A stretch of DNA of 64,000 bases from Albugo candida (Eukaryota > Oomycota > Peronosporomycetes > Albuginales > Albuginaceae). Each line of letters starts with the position of its first letter. Within the stretch, counting starts at the first letter, position 1. This document shows, in pieces, positions 57,592 through 64,000 of this stretch. The stretch lies in the NCBI GenBank assembly GCA_905220665.1, contig CAJNAR010000153.1, forward strand, positions 496,001-560,000, written 5' to 3'. The position numbers and the translations under genes are program-made. Below the pieces are notes generated by a model, which was not told where the DNA came from, ran no database searches, and saw only the letters and a list, made by a program, of their open reading frames with translations.

Positions 57592-58904
57592 CTATAACGG
57601 TGATCGTATTAAGTTTACCTCCTGACGATGAACAGAGGCGACATCATCGAAATATGAAAATGCCTGCTTGGAGTTGCTACCCATAGTTGCGTTCAATGAA
57701 GTACAGCGATCACGGAGCGTCACTCCAAGATAGATAATGAATAACAGAAAGGAGAGAAAATTCTTTTGAATGGTACCGTGGTTAGTAGAAAAAGTGTTAT
57801 ATGTCATGCAACAAGGCAGAGCTCGGGGTGGTACCGGATTTTGATTAGTTGGGCGCCTTTTAGAAGAAGAAAAAACTATGAGCTGCTGTAAGTTTGTACC
57901 GGCCGATGGTGTAGAAGGCTTTGAGACTGAATGCCATAGTTCTGCGTGCTTTGAGTCCGCTGTTATTGAGCTATGCAAAGCGTGAACCCGACTACCAAAT
58001 CTGTGTAGTAGGATAAGAGTTAATGTGTTTCGGTCTTGTTCGATAAGCTGATTGAAGCGTAAAGAGAAGTGATGTCCTTGTACCCTATCTAGAATGGATA
58101 GGGCACCTACGCATGATTGATGACTATACGATTATAAAAGTTATCTGCGATCATTACCAGGTCCTGTAGCTCGATTGCTTTGTGAGGGAGGCTTGCCTTT
58201 GTTAATTTATAGGGATGATCAAGTGGTGTAGGCAGTAATGCTCGAGCCGTATATGGATATGTTCACCATCGCGAAAGTGAGGCTTGAAAAATTCCGAAGT
58301 AGTAGGAGAAATCCATCTTCGTTCCCAATGTTATAACCCTTGGTCAGGCCGTTGAAGTTGACACGAGAATAAGGTATGCAATTAATGGAGCTTTTAATCT
58401 GAAAATTTGCTGGCTAGAAGCTCGTGAAGTTTCAAGTTCTAAACTTCACAAATTATTTTGCGTCGATTACGGATCTTCTGAATAAATAGGCGGCGCGATC
58501 GAAGAAGCAAAATATCTGTGATGTCGTTGCATGCTGTGATAGACAGTAAAGTTGTTCGAGAGGCTAGCTATGTACGCATCGTGTTCACACTAGGAGAAAG
58601 AATTAAGCTGGGACTCAAAGATTTGCCAGCTGCTGCAGTCATCTAATGTAGTACGGCAAGACATTTTGAGTCGTCCATGTCGATAATTGTCGAAAAGATG
58701 GCATGTTTCACGTCTTGTAAAACAGAAAGTTAAACGCCTCTTTGTTGCGAGAATGCATTTTGATATAGAAACCTCTAGACTATAATAACCGTGATGGAAG
58801 CTGGTTCCATTCTGTGGCCGCTGTCGACATATATGCTTGGAAGCTTGGTTTGTGTTGGATGTTTGTGTTGGATATTGACTCTTGGATGTAATTGAAAAAC
58901 TCAC
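57592..58904 (-). pseudogene. Decayed LINE, copy B, related to copy A
   Basis: The minus strand at about 58,830-58,600 aligns with the SDHR part of copy A (SGHR here), including the shared stretch around CACTGCAGCAGCTG. The piece 57,978-57,592 has RCTSLNATMGSNSKQAFSYF followed by DDVASVHRQ, corresponding to RSLCTSLNAIMKHYNAIICA in copy A, so it is the RT motif C region. Frames are broken and much is missing. Confidence 0.6.
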
Positions 58905-61179
58905 CCTCAGCAGCTTGTTCTCGTGGAATGCGAATTAATACTCCAAAAGTTATCTACAAGTTCTTCCAACTACAATAAGCGACAAGTTCATCTTTCGCTT
59001 CAGCCTTCATTTTTCGTAACCGCACACATCTTCAAGTTGTCAAGGTTAGGTTTTGAAAATGCCTGTGTTTCAAGTCGTGTAGCATCTTAAAGGTATGTAC
59101 ATAGCTGGAACGTAATAACCTTGTATAAGTGGTTTATGGCCTCGATTTGAAAAGCGTCGTACAATAATGACTGATAGCACCTTGTAAAACCAGAGCCCTT
59201 TGCCAGTCGACTATGATGCTCAATACTTTGACGATTTTATAAGCTCCAGAACGTTTTTTATCTGCTTTCTACAATGCCACAAACGCTGCCTCTACAGTCG
59301 GCAATGACACTAAGTAGTCAGAAGAAAGTATCTATCTGAATACTACTTTTCGCTGTATGATCCACTACATAGTTGCAATCTGAGAGCTCGTCGAGAGTGG
59401 TTGCTTGGCACAGTATGATAATTGCATCACCCAAGCAAGACATCACGCTTTCTGTATCTTCCAGATACATTCACACTCTCATATCCAATTCCCGATCGTT
59501 TGTCGTTGGCACATGAGTGTGTCCAGTCAGCTTGTATGTGTATTGCATAAGTAATGTTTGGGAGGCTACATTACGCAACTCATGGACTGAAACTTCTTGA
59601 TGTAGTCTTCTGTAATATCGCTGTATCAGTATTGTGAAAGCTTTATTCCCCTAATTCAAATTCATTTTCGATATCAGCTCGTAGATGGTGCTTTTTGATT
59701 ATAAGAATGATCTATTTTAAAAGACATAGGACGCTATCATTCCTAAACCTCGCTGAGATGTGCAGGATTCCTAATTGAAAGCGTTCTGAATATCGCTTCG
59801 ATTATTAAGGTACTTGCCGCTCTTTTCAGCATTTCTTCGACATATAGCAACGTTAATCCATGGAGACTCTTCTGCAGTCGCAATATCACACCATATCTAC
59901 TTGGAATAAGGACGGTATGTCAAGTTTTCAGGCGATGTATCTATCCGCTAAGGCACCCTTACATGTAAGCATTGAATTTTGCTTGGCGGCCGTTTGCGTA
60001 CGTGTTTCTTGATCGCTGGCGTACTCCTTATCTTGTTGAAAATGAATTGAGCTTTTGGATCCATGAATTCATGATTGCTATCAAAGTCATATCGTTGCTG
60101 ATTTCTAATACTAACTCACTCCCAATTAGCGAACATTCTTGCCGTGCGGCGTTTTATTTTCCGTCTGCATGTCCTTATGGTACAGTTAGTATTTTTCACG
60201 AGGATCCTCGTCCGCAACCTGTACTGATCCGCTTGTTTCTCTCAACAATCATTCAGCATTCGTAATATGCTGAGTTACTATCACGCTCATTGATTTGGGT
60301 AGAAAGCAATATATAGGCGTGGTAGACGCGTGCAGATCCAACATCCGACTGGATATTATTGGTAGGATCGTGACTGCGCAAGAATTTTACAGATACAAAG
60401 ACTGGATATTTGCGAGTGCGACTTACGGGAGATCACCCTGTTATAAGCGGAGGTTTTCAAATTCAACGCAATTAACACAGAGAAGGTATAGAATGTAGCC
60501 ATCAATACTAATCACGGAAAATGTGGAAAACGTTTGAAATAAAACCCCAGTCACAGCACACCAAGCAATCGCTAAGAAGTTGCAAATGAATGACGTCGAT
60601 AACTTGAGTCTACTAGGCATGTTTGGTCATGCACCAGCTCACTATTGCGGCGTTTGATCTTAAATCTGTTTCACAATAGTCCAGGAATTTGTAAGAGAAG
60701 ACAGATAAAATCAAGAAAAATCTTCGATCCCATCAAACATATTAAGCACTGAAGTACTTTACTGCCGTCAGGATACTCCACGTCTTTGCGTGACGATTAA
60801 ATGTTCTTTCTTCATAATGTACATCGTGATTTCGGACTCAGAAGGAAACTGTCAAAGAAAAGAGAGATCGTCCGAACGGTTTCTCGAGCCCGTCAGACAA
60901 CAAAGTTCAAGAAGACTCATACAGGTGAATAACGCTCAAGTAAAGCTATCACAATTGCGCAAGTTTTTATGGAATAAAACTAGACCATCTCTAAAATTGC
61001 TTAAGTGCGACCGATATTGCAGGAGTGATCAGCAAAAAACAAAGCAGGACTTAAACAAGCATGGATGGAATACCAGATCCATGGTATCATCTCGAAAAAA
61101 GCATTCACTCAGAAGAAATAATCTCCTAGAATTGCTTCCGATCACAGATTTCTGATTCTGTTACCAGCACATTTCAATC
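58905..61179. other. Gene-poor AT-rich stretch before the satellite
   Basis: No ORF above 121 codons and no family recognised. From about 61,180 a diverged piece of the satellite unit seems to begin (AAATGTTCAGTCGGTT compared with AAATGTTGAGTCAGTT). Confidence 0.4.
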
Positions 61180-61391
61180 AGATAAATGTTCAGTCGGTTG
61201 GTCAATAAATCTGCTAGCACCTCATGGAGTTGTCAAAAGTCTCATCTTGCATGCCATGCCGATTATTTCAAAAACAACAATTCATGCCCGTATACTGCTC
61301 AAGATGAATCAAAACTACATGTCACAAGATTCGCACATTTGTTAAACCGATCAAACCGATCAGTCTTATGATACCTTCAAATTGAAAATTT

Positions 61392-64000
61392 CATCATTCA
61401 GAGGGTGAACTCAGAAAACAATTTGATATGTTTGGAATATGAAAGATATCTACATAGTACAATAAAAACGATGCATTTCTACTAGGCGATGAATTTGAAC
61501 ATAAATCCAATATCATTTCATCTCGAAACCATAACCTCGTCAGCAATGTGCTCCATGTCTCGCAAATCTCGCATAATTTGTAGGTAGTATGCACTGAGCA
61601 GCTAAGATTTTTTGCACGTGCTCGCAAACCTCGGCTTTTCAAATCGACTAGCAGCATGTTTTCGGAAAGTACTTTTCTCTCCTCCGGATGTCTATAAAAA
61701 TGTTGAGTCAGTTCGGCAGCGACTGAATTCCGCTGTTTTCATTGTCGCACGATGCAGGAAAAAAGATCTCGTGGCAGGTAAGTTCATATGCGTATCAAGT
61801 CAAGCGAGATACATTCACCTCACGAAGTTGACAGAATCATCTTCTTGCATGCAATGCTCATGCGTACCATCTCAAGTGCAACAAGCTCCAAGCAGCGTAA
61901 ACTGCTGCTCTACTGGCTTCATGAATTGGAACTACAGTGCTCAAATTCTCTCACATCTCTACGAGTACATATCAATCAGTATCATGATATCTTCACATCG
62001 TAAAGCTGCATCATTCAGAAGGTGAACTCAGAAAACAATTTGATATGTTTGGAATATGAAAGATATCTACATAGTACAATAAAAATGATGCATTTCTTCT
62101 AGGCGATGAATTTGAACATAAATCCAATATTATTTCATCTCCAAACCATAACCTCGTCAGCAATGTGCTCCATGTCTCGCAAATCTCGCATAATTTGTAG
62201 GTAGTATGCACTGAGCAGCTAAGATTTTTTGCACGTGCTCGCAACCTCGGCTTTTCAAATCGACTAGCAGCATGTTTTCGGAAAGTACTTTTCTCTCCTC
62301 CGGATGTCTATAAAAATGTTGAGTCAGTTCGGCAGCGACTGAATTCCGCTGTTTTCATTGTCGCACGATGCAGGAAAAAAGATCTCGTGGCAGGTAAGTT
62401 CATATGCGTATCAAGTCAAGCGAGGTCGATTGACCTCAAGAAGTTGACAGAATCATCTTCTTGCATGCCATGCTAATGCGTGCCCTCTGTAGTGCAACAA
62501 GCTGCAAGCAGCATAAACTGCTGCTCTACTGGCTTCATGAATTGGAACCTCAGTGCTCAAATACTCTCACATCTCTACGAGTACATATCAATCAGTATTA
62601 TGATATCTTCACATCGTAAAGCTGCATCATTCAGAAGGTGAACTCAGAAAACAATTTGATATGTTTGGAATATGAAAGATATCTACATAGTACAATAAAA
62701 ATGATGCATTTCTTCTAGGCGATGAATTTGAACATAAATCCAATATTATTTCATCTCCAAACCATAACCTCGTCAGCAATGTGCTCCATGTCTCGCAAAT
62801 CTCGCATAATTTGTAGGTAGTATGCACTGAGCAGCTAAGATTTTTTGCACGTGCTCGCAACCTCGGCTTTTCAAATCGACTAGCAGCATGTTTTCGGAAA
62901 GTACTTTTCTCTCCTCCGGATGTCTATAAAAATGTTGAGTCAGTTCGGCAGCGACTGAATTCCGCTGTTTTCATTGTCGCACGATGCAGGAAAAAAGATC
63001 TCGTGGCAGGGAAGTTCATATGCGTATCAAGTCAAGCGAGGTCGATTGACCTCAAGAAGTTGACAGAATCATCTTCTTGCATGCCATGCTAATGCGTGCC
63101 CTCTGTAGTGCAACAAGCTGCAAGCAGCATAAACTGCTGCTCTACTGGCTTCATGAATTGGAACCTCAGTGCTCAAATACTCTCACATCTCTACGAGTAC
63201 ATATCAATCAGTATTATGATATCTTCACATCGTAAAGCTGCATCATTCAGCAGGTGAACTCAGAAAACAATTTGGTATGTTTGGAATATGAAAGATATCT
63301 ACATAGTACAATAAAAATGATGCATTTCTTCTAGGCGATGAATTTGAACATAAATCCAATATTATTTCATCTCCAAACCATAACCTCGTCAGCAATGTGC
63401 TCCATGTCTCGCAAATCTCGCATAATTTGTAGGTAGTATGCACTGAGCAGCTAAGATTTTTTGCACGTGCTCGCAACCTCGGTTTTTCAAAACGACTAGC
63501 AGCATGTTTTCGGAAAGTACTTTTCTCTCCTCCGGATGTCTAAAAAATGTTGAGTCAGTTCGGCAGCGACTGAATTCCGCTGTTTTCATTGTCGCACGAT
63601 GCACGGAAAAAAGATCTCGTGGCAGGTAAGTTCATATGCGTATCAAGTCAAGCGAGGTCGATTGACCTCAAGAAGTTGACAGAATCATCTTCTTGCATGC
63701 CATGCTAATGCGTGCCCTCTGTAGTGCAACAAGCTGCAAGCAGCATAAACTGCTGCTCTACTGGCTTCATGAATTGGAACCTCAGTGCTCAAATACTCTC
63801 ACATCTCTACGAGTACATATCAATCAGTATTATGATATCTTCACATCGTAAAGCTGCATCATTCAGAAGGTGAACTCAGAAAACAATTTGGTATGTTTGG
63901 AATATGAAAGATATCTACATAGTACAATAAAAATGATGCATTTCTTCTAGGCGATGAATTTGAACATAAATCCAATATTATTTCATCTCCAAACCATAAC
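61392..64000. repeat. Tandem satellite array, 616-bp unit, continuing past the right edge
   Basis: The landmark CATCATTCAG at 61392 recurs at 62009, 62625, 63241 and 63857: spacing 617, 616, 616 and 616. Four full units and a partial fifth are visible. Units 2-4 differ by only a few bases, while unit 1 differs more (for example in the region 61,800-61,960), as expected when an array homogenises from its interior. Each unit carries a 77-codon minus-strand frame and a plus-strand frame ending at GTGGCAG followed by GTAAGT or GGAAGT. Neither matches a known protein, so they are probably incidental. Confidence 0.93.

Noticed and set aside
61392..64000. CRISPR-like or gene-family interpretation of the repeated 77-codon frames
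   Set aside because: The repeats are a 616-bp tandem satellite in eukaryotic DNA; the frames recur because the DNA does.

Overview
The window looks like nuclear DNA of an oomycete. The basis is the gene set (a G-protein alpha subunit, a mitochondrial ATP synthase gamma subunit, axonemal-type dynein, an inactive secreted trypsin homologue of the glucanase-inhibitor type), short GT-AG introns of about 40-65 bp, an AT-leaning composition, and retroelements and Mutator-like transposons of the kinds known in oomycetes. A compact, intron-poor, biotrophic oomycete such as a white rust (Albugo) would fit, but the genus is inference.

Layout. 1-2,545: a DIT1/PvcA-type isocyanide synthase that runs off the left edge, then a mitochondrial-looking RCC1-repeat protein with a SINE-like insertion in its 5' leader. 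2,775-8,640: a decayed coiled-coil gene split by a Ty1/copia element (3,694-8,014) with intact LTRs and a 5-bp target duplication but broken coding. 9,058-9,708: a non-autonomous Mutator-like element. 10,471-29,863 is the conserved gene block: a dynein heavy chain tail-only ORF, a beta-1,3-galactosyltransferase, a small leucine-rich-repeat protein, a 1,583-residue armadillo-repeat protein, a G alpha subunit, a possible 99-residue three-exon gene, a HEAT-repeat protein of the PP4 regulatory type, and a 1,022-residue protein with repeated F-x-P-x-I motifs. 29,864-40,063 is gene-poor and holds remnants of at least one decayed minus-strand gene. 40,064-41,124 is the four-exon ATP synthase gamma gene.

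42,086-51,730 is a nested transposon island: arrays of a short motif that look like transposon termini, a FAR1/MULE transposase remnant, and a degenerate LINE (43,641 to about 50,870). The LINE carries a solo copia LTR with a perfect 5-bp duplication in its reverse transcriptase and a foreign antisense coding fragment in its endonuclease. 52,265-53,137 encodes a secreted trypsin-fold protein that has lost its catalytic His and Ser. 55.7-58.9 kb holds two decayed copies of another LINE. From 61,392 to the right edge is a satellite with a 616-bp period.

Exon structures were joined by eye from open frames and GT/AG signals; where several exons rejoin in phase (ARM, G alpha, HEAT/PP4R, ATP gamma, RCC1) the models are well supported. 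The most unusual items are the isocyanide synthase, the inactive protease homologue, the motif arrays bounding the transposon island, the duplicated copia protease active site and the 616-bp satellite.
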